From Tetracladium setigerum (lineage: Eukaryota; Ascomycota; Leotiomycetes; Helotiales): 64,000 bases of DNA. The notes under the pieces were generated by a model. The model saw only the letters and a program-made list of their open reading frames with translations. It ran no database searches and was not told the DNA's origin. The stretch's first letter is position 1. Each line of letters starts with the position of its first letter. The stretch spans positions 2,232,001-2,296,000 of the forward strand of contig PZJY01000008.1 in the NCBI GenBank assembly GCA_031472005.1, given 5' to 3'. This document shows, in pieces, positions 36,101-46,932 of this stretch. Position numbers and translations under genes: made by a program.

Positions 36101-38271
36101 TACTGATGACCGCGCATATTTATAAGAAGAATTATGAATAATTCCCAAGAGAAACCAGACCAAGTATCGGTCGGCGCCTCCCTTCTCTCAGCCATCAAAG
36201 TCGTTCTCACGGTGATCAACAGATACCATATGCAACTTCAGAATCTCACCCGCAATACTTGCACAGTCTCCACTAACCATTTACTTAGAACTCTCCAACC
36301 TTTCAGGCTTTCTAGATAACCAAAATATTCTCATTATACCCGCTCCAAGTACTATTGTACTCTTGTCTTCTCTCGGTGAACCTCCCCAGCCCCAAACTAT
36401 CTAGATCCGCCTCCTAACAAACCCATCAAAGCCCAAATTTTCATCGCAAATATACTTTGGCTTTAATTCGTGATTCATTCATCCAAGATAGCATATCTCT
36501 TTATTCTCATCACCCCACCAGCTAGCTCATCATGCTACCAAGGTACCATCTCATCACCCACCTCATCACCAACAAAACCAACCAACCAACCAAAATCACC
36601 CATCTATTATCCAAAACCACAAAACCCCAGATTTACACCATCCAAACAACCAAACAACCTTTCTTGCAATCTCCCCGAGTCTAACCATTCAATTGTTCTT
36701 GATTTGTTCAACAGGGGAGATGAAATTAGTACGTACCTCCAAATTTCACACTTGTTTTGAATATATAAAACCGCAATCAGTTTTTCGGGATTGTATAAGC
36801 TCGAATTTTAGCAGGTTTATATTTAAACTCTTGCATTAAATTCAAGCCTTTGATAATTTCCAAAGTCTCCAAATGTTTTGGTTTCCGGGGGAAGTTAAAA
36901 TTATGTTGTTTTGCTAGCATGGTCCGCATGGTTTCTTCAGTTGTTGTTCTTTTTTTTAAGGGGGTTGTTGGGATTGTTTTCTTGAGTTTCCAGCTCACAT
37001 TGGAAAGAAGGGGTGGAAGAGAACAGATTTGTTTTGTTCCTGGCCATCATGAGTGCGTGAGATGGTATGAAAATGTGCAATTGGCCCTTTTTAGAAAATA
37101 AACAAAAACAAAAACAAAAATAAAATAAAAAATACAGTCAGGCCATTGAGAAAGTGGAATCGAGCTTGATTGTTTGCCAAAATGCCGTGAACCATACCTC
37201 CTCCACCAGGGTTTGTCATTCTTTTGGCTGTATCCATAATGCTCGCAATGTGTTAGACGGGATCTTCTTCCAGCGAGGAATGGCCACCTCAGATATCAAC
37301 TTTTGTGTCCGTCTTCCTTTCAAAACTCGAGACTTCCATTCTCACCCAAGAAAAATAATAGAAACATGACACCAAATCGTTCTTTCAGCCTGCCACTTTT
37401 CACTTACCGATATCAAACAATTCTCAACACTCTTGGGGTAGGGGCTCACCGAGCTCTCCCAGCGATGGCGGCCGATTGACCGTCGTTACGATGACTTCGA
37501 AAACACGAATTTAGGCTTTGGTTGTTCTCTGTCGAACGACAACTTTCTTATGGATGATTACGAAGAAGATTCGGCTTTTTGGAAGTGTGGAAAGGAATGG
37601 ATCGTCCACACTTGTAGAAATACTATAGAAATTGCTGCGACGATTTCTCGACCATCGACCGCGTTTGTGTTCTTGGTCGCACAGTCACACTACTGACACT
37701 AGAATCAAGCTGCTCTCTCGTAGTTCTCTCATTCGCCCTCCCAGTGCCGTCAAGTAGGCATGCGGGGATATAAAAAGTGCTGTTGGTCATCCAGCTCCAG
37801 CATAACCATACCATACCACAGGGAAAGGTGCAGACAGGTGAGGGAGGCTCTGCAGGTCCGAACAAATCAATGACACCAAAATCATGAAACTTGAGAAGGC
37901 AAAAGACGTCAGGGCTCTAGATGGTCAAAGGAGATAAAGAGAAATCGACTGGATAATTTGTGTGAATACTTGGTTGATTGTTTTTGAGCCCGCGGGGTAA
38001 ATGCTCGACATAATTCGATAACAGGAGAGGGGCAACGAATTCGTACTCGAAAATCACGTTCCGTATCATTGAATGTTTTTAACAGATGATCTATTCTGGT
38101 AATCACAGAATATGGAAGAGCATTCAATTATTCCCAATTTCGAGTCCTTTTGCGTAGATAAAAATATCCCCGTTACAGAACTAGCTACTGATCATGTCTC
38201 TAATCTAAACTCCCTCCAAATGCAGCTATTACGCAAATTCCCAAGTATTTCAGACCTTCCCGAAAGTAAAT
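33131..38271. other. Long gene-free tract upstream of the transcription factor
   Basis: About 5.1 kb. The first 1-1.5 kb is probably promoter and leader of the Zn2Cys6 gene. Short frames (34063-34509, 34403-34834, 35692-35886, 36470-36760 and others) have no domains and often derive from CAT/CCAC or C/T simple sequence. I see no tRNA or repeat element. Confidence 0.35.
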
Positions 38272-39322
38272 CTATTTGAAGAATCCCAATTGTTGGTCCA
38301 ACACCTCTTTGAGCATCTTCTCTGGCTCCACGAATTCAAATCCCAATTCCTTTTCCACTCTCGATGTATCTCCCTTTTTTAATACCGGCTTGGAATCTTT
38401 ATCCAACTTATGAGGAGTACCTGGGTAGTCTCTCTCAATGAGCTCCACGATATCCTTCCACGTATATGGCTTCCCGTTGACAAAGTAGCTCCTTCCTTTC
38501 TTCACACTCTCATCCAAAACCTTAACATGAATATCGGCAACATCACCGATATACACTGAAGTCAGCACGGCATCCATAAAAGCACCATTCATGATGCTAC
38601 CAAACAAGATGCCGTTAGTGGACCCCTCAATTTCTTTTGCAGATTGCTGAACTAAACTGTGTCCGTAGACTAGGGTTGGGTGAATAGTGAAGAGTTCGAA
38701 ACTGGGCTTCTCTGTCTCAACAAAGTCCCAACTAGCTTTGTTGGCGAGCAATTTTGAGGCCGCATAGTTGCGGAAAGAGGTGGTCAAAGGATCTCCGGTG
38801 TTCAAGTCAGTGTCAGGGTGCACGGAGAGATCCCATCCATTCTCCTCTAAAAGCCATGCATTAGTACTGAACTTTCGCAAACGCAAGGCAGAGAAATATA
38901 CCTCTGGTCACACCACCCTCAGGAACGCCATTGATCGGCTCCAAAGCTGCAACACTGGATGTGATAACTACTTTCTTGATGCTTGCAACTTTGGAGGCGT
39001 CTCTTAGAATTGCCAAGGTTCCGTTTACAGCAGCATCAATCAATTCCTCCTTGCTGCCAGCTCCGGCGAGAGGAGAGGCAAGATGCTCGACATAGTCAAC
39101 GCCCTCGAGGTATTTGGAGAAGGCTCCGGTGACTGTGATGTCTGGAACAACCACAAATTCGATCTTGTCGGCATAGGCAGAGAAGATCGTCTTGAGTTTC
39201 TCGATTTGCGACTCCTTGCGGACAGAGATTCTTAGGCGGTAGCCTGCTTTCAAGGCGGATTGTGCAGTTGCTGCTCCGATGAAGCCAGTAGCTCCAGTGA
39301 TAAAGATGAGTTTGGAAGACAT
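38272..39322 (-). CDS. NAD(P)-dependent reductase, extended SDR (dihydroflavonol-4-reductase-like)
   Basis: Two exons, 39322-38902 and 38846-38272, with a 55-base intron (GTATAT, ACTAAT branch, TTTTAG), giving 331 residues. The Rossmann dinucleotide motif TGATGFIG lies at residues 9-16. The catalytic residues are visible: Ser in ITSSVAAL (about 122-123) and the YxxxK pair in NYAASK (Tyr168, Lys172). Downstream blocks FTIHPTLVYGHS and DVADIHVKVLDE are typical of the NmrA/DFR/GRE2-like branch. Such enzymes reduce ketones or aldehydes, for example methylglyoxal or secondary-metabolite intermediates; the substrate cannot be read from sequence. It is transcribed divergently from the reductase at 40562, 1.2 kb away; co-regulation is possible but not shown. 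Confidence 0.92.
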
Positions 39323-40561
39323 GTTGTTATTTACAATTTTAATTCAGATGTATGGGTTGATGCTGGAAGTGAGAGATGTTGATGATAATACTTCCTCCGA
39401 CCAGCCGTCCTATGCTTCTTTATACTCATTGCACCTTACAGAAACGACTGAGACGAGCTGACCAATTCGCAGTACAAAAGAACAAGATACTTGCATTCCC
39501 CACGATACAAACTCTGCATGAATGGCGAATGCGGCTGCATTGTGTCGGATAGTCCACAAAACAAACCCAATCCCTGGTCACGATTATCAATCATGGTCAC
39601 AATTTAGCCTCGCCGTCATTATTTAAAATACTGAGTGTCAGAAATGGAAACCAATGTCCCCCAAAACATGTCAGAAACAGTAATCTCACGATTGTGATTT
39701 TTATTTTGACGTTATCGCCGAATATGTTTATAATAATCGTCGCATGGACGAATCGGCTGGTTTGGGTGGTCCTGGCGATTACTGAACACACTTCAGTCGC
39801 CGAGGACCACAGCGTGTGACAGCTCCGGCCATCATCGGGGCCATGTCAGCCCGCACCCGAAAGCTTGAACGGTCGCATTTTCATTCGTACTCGCTACGTC
39901 AGGTTTTGTATTCGGCCGATTTTATAAATTCAAGTAGATTGTGTGGTCGTGTTTATGTTTGTAGCAAGCCAGTTGCGACAGGACTTCGAATTAGAATTTC
40001 TGCCTAATTATTATTATTGATTTATTGATAAGTAAGTGAGCATTACTACTAGGCCTCCTGGCACAACTTGAAAGTGTGCATATGGAGGAGGCATACGATA
40101 AGGTTTGCTGACTGTGAACCGGGTGAGAACTCAATCTTTGCCTTACCATTATGGAATAGCGAGATAGTTTCTCTTGGCTCGTGCTCACCATAGTGAGCTA
40201 TTGTGTTGGAAGTATGCAATGCTACTGTATAGCTGCACAGAGCTCTTCCGTATGATTCGGTGAGAAGTCCTTTGAATATTCGGGGTGACATTTTAGCCGT
40301 ACGAGCGGCAACACCCGACTGGCTTCATTGAAAAGAAGAATTTACCGAGCAAGAAGCAACCCAGGATCCTATTCCGAGTCTTAAACTTAAAAGTTTTACT
40401 GTAGCACTGAAGGCCTTGGTGTCCATTGTCGTCACTGATTTCTATCGTCACTGCCCAATCGCCTTCACTACTTAAGTTCACTCCCTTCCATACATAATCA
40501 CTTTTCATCAAAATCCAGGTCCCGAAAATCTACCCCTAAACATCCAACCTCTATCTTCAAG
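39323..40561. other. Divergent promoter region between two oxidoreductase genes
   Basis: No supported gene. It contains the start-proximal regions of both flanking genes. A CT-rich stretch precedes 40562. An inverted pattern was not found by eye. Confidence 0.4.
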
Positions 40562-41635
40562 ATGAAAGCAATCGTTGCAAACCGCAATCTTCTTGCCCGA
40601 ATCGGCAATCTCGCAACCGGCAAAGTCCTTGTCAAAGGCGCCCAAATTCAAGAAGTCCCCATTCCCACCATCACCGAAACCGAAGTTCTCGTCAAAGTCC
40701 ATGTCGTAGCACTCAACCCCATCGACCACATGGCTATTGATCTTCTCGCACCAAACAACTCCCGCACCGGCTGCGACTATTCCGGCGAAGTCACCAAAGT
40801 GGGATCGCTCGCCAAAGGAAACTGGAAAGTTGGAGATCGAATTGCGGGCTTAGTTCATGGTGGTATTGATTCATACCGAGGATCTTTCGCAGAATACTTG
40901 AAGATTGAAGGGGACCTGGCTTGGAAGGTTCCCGACGGAGTGGACGATGGAGTAGCGGCGGCATATGGTGTTCCAGCTGTCACAGCTATGCTGGCGTTGA
41001 ACGTGCAGTTCGGCGTTCCATGGATGGATGAGAAGAGTACCGAGATCAAGGACAAAACCATTCTTATCTATTCTGGTTCTTCAGCTGTAGGAATATTCGC
41101 CACCCAAATCGCCAAAGCAGCAGGCTGGACAGTCGTGACTACTTGTTCCAAAGGCTCCGTCAACTTTGTCAAACAATATGGCGCCGATCATGTATTTGAT
41201 TACAACTCCCCCACCGCTATTGCCGAGATCGCAAAGCAATTCCCAAATATCGCCACGGCGCTGGACTGTTACTCGCAAGGCAAATCTGCGGAGTTCTGCG
41301 CACAGGTCATGAAGGGACATAAGGGAGAAGTGGTCACGTTGAAGGAGCCGTGGAAGTCCAACGTGCCAGACGTGAAATCCACAGGCATAATGGTCTTCAC
41401 AGCATTTGGGGTGGAATTTGCTTGGTTGCCACCTATTGGACCGAAATTTCCAAAGAGCACTGTGAACCGGGAAGCACTGGTACGATTTTACGCAAACTTG
41501 CCTTCCGTGATCGAGCACCTGAAGGCGACGCCGGTGGAGTTTGTGGAGGGAGGATTTGATGGCATTTTCAAGGGTTTGGACATTTATCGAACTGGTGAGG
41601 TTGCAAGGAAGAAGTTAGTGGTGAAGCTTCCATGA
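40562..41635 (+). CDS. Medium-chain dehydrogenase/reductase, trans-enoyl-reductase type
   Basis: Single exon, 357 residues, ATG preceded by a favourable CTTCAAG. The GroES-like N-terminal fold includes VLVKVHVVALNPIDHMAIDL and TGCDYSGEVTKVG. The coenzyme-binding Rossmann motif is SGSSAVG (about 171-177) followed by IFATQIAKAAGWTVVTTCS. The zinc-binding Cys/His ligands of alcohol dehydrogenases are missing, so this is a zinc-free NADPH enzyme of the quinone-oxidoreductase/LovC/ToxD class. LovC-type members act as stand-alone enoyl reductases for polyketide synthases, but no polyketide synthase is in this window, so a general detoxifying reductase is as likely. The C-terminus ending RKKLVVKLP is usual for this family. 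Confidence 0.92.
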   Translation: MKAIVANRNLLARIGNLATGKVLVKGAQIQEVPIPTITETEVLVKVHVVALNPIDHMAIDLLAPNNSRTGCDYSGEVTKVGSLAKGNWKVGDRIAGLVHGGIDSYRGSFAEYLKIEGDLAWKVPDGVDDGVAAAYGVPAVTAMLALNVQFGVPWMDEKSTEIKDKTILIYSGSSAVGIFATQIAKAAGWTVVTTCSKGSVNFVKQYGADHVFDYNSPTAIAEIAKQFPNIATALDCYSQGKSAEFCAQVMKGHKGEVVTLKEPWKSNVPDVKSTGIMVFTAFGVEFAWLPPIGPKFPKSTVNREALVRFYANLPSVIEHLKATPVEFVEGGFDGIFKGLDIYRTGEVARKKLVVKLP

Positions 41636-43040
41636 TCGCATTGATGCACTTTGGCTTATTTTGTAGCTTTGAAAGGTATGAGGAACGTGGTTTTGATTCT
41701 GTTGTTGATAGTCAAATTTTCTGCCGTATAATTATTCTGTATATATTTCAAACTTTTTTTTTTTCATTGGCCGTCACTTCATGCATTCTCTCTGATTGCC
41801 AGCCAGAATTAATTGGAGATCGTACGAAAATGGCATTCAAAGGCAAAATGTATATTTGATTCAGCCACCGCACCGAAACGGGGAAGTCCCCACGACCCAG
41901 CCCAGCTTCATCGTCCAGCCCATTGACCCACCACCCTACTAACCACGCATCCAAATTCCAAAAGACGCGGAGTTCCGCTGTGGGCATCGACTAAATCACT
42001 CCCAAACGATCTTAGCCAGAACATTACAACGTGGCCCAATCGAAATCCTAAAATCTCCCAGCTAATTGCCCCGATCCCGAAGAGTGGAGCCTTTACTGGC
42101 ATTTCTCGGGCCAATTTTCTTGCGGCGCCACACTTGGTGGATGTTTGTTTGAAGGTGTCTCGATTACGTTGGATTTTTGGGAGATGGCGAGGCTGAGGTG
42201 GCTTGAGTTGATGGTACAGTACTTGCCATGTGGAGGGGTGAGGAAGACGGTGGTGTTGTTTTGAGAGGCCTGAATTTGTTAAGCGAGATCTGACTTCACC
42301 TCTTAATCGTGTGTACCATTGCTCAAGCGAGGATATGTAAACACAACGAATCTGTTGTGGAATCGGATTAACAGACCTAAATTCTTTTTAAATCTTGTCT
42401 TTACCTTTCACACCGTTTCCCCTTTTCCCGTCTCCACTGGCTGGAATGATAAAAACTCAAGGCTTTTCGGGAGGCTGCATCTCGCACCCTTGATCGGATG
42501 TGATGCCGGGAAAGACTGGAGTGTGTGATTGAAGATCGAACAAATGGAGAGCAAGCAAGTATTTTGATTGAAATTGCTGAATTTGTCTCCAGATGGGAAG
42601 AAAGGAATCTGAAGGATTTGAAGTGTCTATGCGTCCTCCCGTTCAGCGTTTTGAGATATCAGAATGCAAGCGATCGGGTTTGTTTTGTGCTCTGCAAGCT
42701 TTCAGCATTAAACATTGATTGAATTATTCTGCTCAGTTGATTCTCCTTTCTTCCTTGACTTTCCACTACTTTAGGAGCATGTGTATTTAACTTATGCCGT
42801 CTTCCCTCGTTTTCTCTCAGAATCATCTTTCAAAACTTCCTTTTGTCTAGAATCGCCATCCTTCAAAAATTTCTTCATCTACCACACGATGCAATCAAAC
42901 TCCTCTTTCCTCTCCCGCTCACACAAAACTCTCTTTGGTTCGTCCATTAAAAGCTGAGTATCCCCAGTAGCTTCTGTTTCTCTTCCGTTCATAAGATTAG
43001 CTTGACTACCCATACTCATTCCTATCTATAGGATTGCTCC
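41636..43040. other. Spacer, no gene seen
   Basis: Holds the 3' end of the reductase gene. Short frames on both strands lack motifs. A C-run at 43072-43082 borders the following relic. Confidence 0.35.
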
Positions 43041-43844
43041 TTGAAATTGCCCGATTCGACTTTTGGTGTCTGCCCCCCCCCCCTCTTTCAAAATTCTCCA
43101 GACGAGCAGAGAGCTTTGCAAAATCAAACCTTGCATCGTCGGCTGGATGGTAGAAGATACAATCACAACCGCCGTGCCATTGTGCTCAACATGAACGGTG
43201 TTATTGTTCATCCGCACCTCACAAACGAAGATATCGCTAATGGACCAATCCGATTCCTAAGTAAAAATCATCGTTCGTGGTCCGTAGAACGCTTGCAGAG
43301 TGAAAGCCGCTAACAACCGTGAGCAGTGGCACCCATTGCCTCGCTTCATGGCGCCGAGGTGGTCTCGATCGGATGAACACCCTCTACGGACTTTGCACGC
43401 CAGCCTCTAAAACTCCGGGATCCAAATACGCAGTACTGGGTTCCAGAAATACCAGATGTTAAACAGGGAACTTCGGACTACGTATTTGTGCTTCCGATTC
43501 AGCCAGGCTCTGGCCTCGGGAGCCTTGATACGTTCCAAACGATGAACGAGATGCTTGATGCACCTCCTTCGTCATTCCATTCAATGCTAGAATCCTCCGT
43601 TGAGGTGACCGTTCCTGCCTCCGACAATTTGACAGCGCCTGAATGGTGCCCGGACTTCACACTCCAAACTCCAGACTGGCTTTGAAACCCCATTGTCGAG
43701 CGTCGACCCGCACCCAATATATGGGCATCTGGATGCACCCCCTTCGTCTGGAGAGCACATGAGTATTACAACGCAGAACAGTATTCCGAAGCGGAGGCGG
43801 AGAAACGAGGGATCGAAGCAGAGCTTCGTGATGCGAACAATGCC

Positions 43845-43908
43845 CTCTGATCTGCCAAGCAAGATCACCTCACTACTGATCTTAATGCGTGGTTGACAAG
43901 CGAGGAGG
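43845..43908 (+). repeat. Internal repeat of the relic, copy A
   Basis: Begins TCTGATCTGCCAAGCAAGAT and ends GCGAGGAGG. Related to copy B 189 bases later, with roughly three in four bases matching by eye and the same ends. Confidence 0.6.
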
Positions 43909-44033
43909 CAAAATAAGTCATCAGGACGCAGGCGAAGGTCGACCTGATATTGCACAGAAACGATACGAGAAAGAAAGAGAGAAACGTCTGCGATCACACG
44001 AGAAAGACATGCAAGGCTTGCAAGCAGAACACT

Positions 44034-44095
44034 CCGATCTGCCAGGCAAAGTTACCCCACTGCTGGTAATGACGCATGGTCGACATGTGAGGAGG
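44034..44095 (+). repeat. Internal repeat of the relic, copy B
   Basis: Begins TCCGATCTGCCAGGCAAAGT and ends GTGAGGAGG. Lies in the Lys/Glu-rich part and matches copy A in order and length; suggests the ancestral protein had repeated units of about 63 codons. Confidence 0.6.
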
Positions 44096-45510
44096 ATTCT
44101 TCCACTTTCAAGCATGGTAAGCACTCACATGCAGATGTCATAAAGCACAAGGTAACTGAAGAGATTTGTAGAGTCGATTTCCGCAGAGATCTTTGGGTTG
44201 ACTTCCTCAGCAGGCCTCGAGCTGTTCTGGTCTCCCAAATTCCGTTGACACGGAGACCGATTACCTAGATTCCGAGGGGAATAGTTTGTCAAATAATGGC
44301 ACTTTGTCATTATTTCAGGTCATAATTGGTACTACGACTTGGATTATCGACGTCACTGGCCTTAGACGAAATGCGTTTACAACCATGGGCACACATGGTG
44401 AGTCCCTGCAGGGTCTTTTTGGAAGAACAAAAACACATAAAAGTCTTTTGAGGCCTCCAAAATGACGTTAATGCTCTAGTCTACCTCGCTCAGATACGAG
44501 TTCTAGGTGGCGTGAGGTAGATGAGGACGTATTGATCATGTTCCTCCTTTCGGAAGAATAGCGGCGCATAGTTTTGGGGTCTCAGAGCTTCTTGGACTCG
44601 GTATAGATCTTTGCTTTCATTTTGTTGTCAAGCTAGATCTATCCTTATTATTGGAGCTCGCTTTTCGATCGGAGAACGAGTCAAAGAACTACTGCTCTGA
44701 CCATGGGCAAGGCTATCGAGCGCGAGGCTACAGGATGAACCTTGGTACGACTAAGGCGGCCGTTGGGAGTTCTCGATCGATATTGAGTGAAACTCTCAGG
44801 CAAAAGCATCTCGATTTCGAAAAGTACGCCACTATTACCGACTTTGTATTGATCTTGTTTGGCGACGAGTAGGATTTTGTACACTCGATCAAGCGTCCGA
44901 TGAACGGGGTTGACTTGCAATATGCGGGCCAGGACACACTTTGGAAGTCGATGTCATATGGAGTGTACATGAAATATTACCCAGTTTACCTACGCCAGTG
45001 TCATGAACGAATCCCAGGTGACGGCTGAACTTTGTGTGCACTCTTGCTTATGATTCTCGGTTTACAATTCGTAGACTCAGAGGAAGTAGACAGGTACCGG
45101 ATTTGGAGGTGGGGAGGACAGTGATGATGAGTATGATGAGAATGATCAGAATAGCTCTGTTGGAATAGGTGGAACCCGGTCAAGAAGCTGTCAAAGATGA
45201 ATTCTTTGCGCTCCCCGGCAAGAGCACTGATTATTTCGGAGCAGAGGTTCGAAATACAGATGGCCAGGCAAACGCGAGTGTGCCCACTTGGTGCAAGTCT
45301 GATTCGATTTCTGATGTCAAAAAAGCTTCGGTCAACATATCTGCTATGGATACACTATCAATTCACCCAAATCCGCGCATTTCACTGAGCGCACGCATGT
45401 CTGTGAACACAATGCAGAGCGTTCTTGATCAATGGGGCTTAACACAAGAATCGTTGTTGGACAGATACATCATGCTCACACCTCCAGGGGTTCTGGAACC
45501 GGATTCTTGA

Positions 45511-46341
45511 TGCGGAGTTGACAGCCAGACTTGGATGGGTGAATGGAGGGATAGATAATGTCGTAAATGCGTGAACAAACTCGTCAGGGCCGAAGGGTTT
45601 TCAGATTTCACGTAGAATATGGGGCTGATGAGTTTGTCAGAATTGAATGAAGGGACGAGCTAGTTCGGTATCCAGGGCCTCTCTGGATGGGGTGGAAGAG
45701 GCACTGGGTCGGTTTGTGGACGTGAGGATTGATGGCGGTCCAGAATTTGACAGAATTGTTCTGGCTCTCGTATGGGGTGATCGACGACCTCTTTGACGTT
45801 GCTTCGCTCAATGCATCACGCTCCAATAGCCTGATTCTTTACAGATACAACAGAATCACACCTCACCTCCTTGACAGTAATCACATCAATTGTGCATTAC
45901 TTCCAACATTCAGATAACTTTCCAATCATTTACTATGGAAATTTAGGGGTTGGTCATTCGTTTCAGCTAAGGCATTAGCAAAGGGTTGAAGAAGTAATGT
46001 AGCAACTTCTTAGTGTTTAGAAATAGGCATGAATAAAGCTGTAGAAACTACAGAGATTGAAGCACGAGACACATGATTTTAGCTGAGATCCTGCATTGAT
46101 TGGTGGATACACAATTCCAAAAAGCAGCCAAAGTGTGCCAAGCATTATTAAACAAGTAGTTCTCAGCCGAGTGGTGACCCAAGTTAATCATTCCTTCAGG
46201 TGAGAACAAATTCTCTCAGGCCTATCCGTACCCTCCATCCCATTGAATACCCCTCCCGTGACTGCTGCTCCGATTTGATTCCGCAAAGAGTGCCCGTAGT
46301 ATTAAAGGTGACAAACACTCTGGGTAGAACGAAACACAAAT
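45511..46341. other. Spacer, no gene seen
   Basis: Short frames such as 45608-45826 and 45729-45917 lack support. Possibly the last remains of the relic to the left. Confidence 0.3.
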
Positions 46342-46932
46342 CTAGCATTCACGCAAACCCCATCCGTCGGCGGCGCAAATATTCATAGTAACCTTGCTGC
46401 CATCGGGTTTTCCAGTGCAATCATGGCTTCTAACGTTCTCTCCATTATCTCCAGCACCGGAGCCCTCGCCGTTGGAATATCCCGTATTAACGCTCACATG
46501 AGCGGTACCACACTTAGTCGAGATTCTCAGAGAAAAGGTTGGGAAGTCGCCATAGAACTCGCATCCATCGCAACCAACGAAAGTTCCGGCCTAAAGGACA
46601 GGTTATTTTTAGCTCAGTTCATATATAAAAAAGGGTTCATCAAGAGAACGAACATACAACTCTAGCGGTGCAGCTCCCAGAAGCAGTATCAATATTGGAT
46701 GCCGTTATCGTGCCACAGCTGACGCTTACGGTGAGAGAGTTGCCTCCTTGTGCTTGTCTTGAACCATCTGATCCAGACACGCTCATGTAGTTATAACCAT
46801 CGCGTTTGAAGAGGGATTCTGCGGAAGTCTCCGAGACAGACAAGACATCTCATCCATGCGAGTCGCAATAGCGGCTGCGTCAGCGAGAGCGACGAAAGCC
46901 AAGATACTGCTGACGATTTGAGAAATTTGCAT
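46342..46932 (-). CDS. Small cysteine-rich secreted protein, frameshifted in this sequence
   Basis: Minus strand. Exon 1 is 46932-46658 and exon 2 is 46590-46342; the 67-base intron has a GTATGT donor and ends TCCTTTAG. The first frame gives a textbook signal peptide (MQISQIVSSILAFVALADAA) and then runs out. A second frame opens at about 46849, just after an in-frame TGA, and continues through a Kex2-like Lys-Arg (LFKRDGYNY) into a Gly/Ser-rich mature part. It crosses the intron in frame and ends GWGLREC. The mature part has eight cysteines, enough for four disulfides. Size, secretion signal, pro-region and cysteines fit a fungal effector-type secreted protein. The frames differ by an indel between about 46853 and 46795 with no plausible intron. 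No family recognised. Confidence 0.65.

Larger units (their letters stand above)
43041..45510 (+). pseudogene. Decayed multi-frame gene relic with internal repeat
   Basis: Protein-like text is spread over all three plus-strand frames and interrupted by stops and frame changes. Pieces in order: MNGVIVHPHLTNEDI (about 43190), NREQWHPLPRFMAPRWS (about 43317), DPNTQYWVPEIPDVKQGTSD to TLQTPDW (43420-43685), then HEYYNAEQYSEAEAEKRGI with a stop and DLNAWLTSEEA (43750-43910). Later come KRYEKEREKRLRSHEKDM (43960) and VDFRRDLWVDFLSRP (44170). Then KYATITDFVLILFGDE is followed by a stop and VDLQYAGQDTLWKSM (44820-44960), and TDYFGAEVRN starts the frame ending at 45510. The Glu/Arg/Lys-rich parts look coiled-coil. 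No clean splicing explains the switches, so I call a relic rather than an intron-rich gene. Parent unknown. Confidence 0.55.

Noticed and set aside
46423..46665. Plus-strand 80-residue frame with a hydrophobic N-terminus
   Set aside because: Antisense to exon 2 of the cysteine-rich secreted protein, which has better support from its signal, intron and cysteines.
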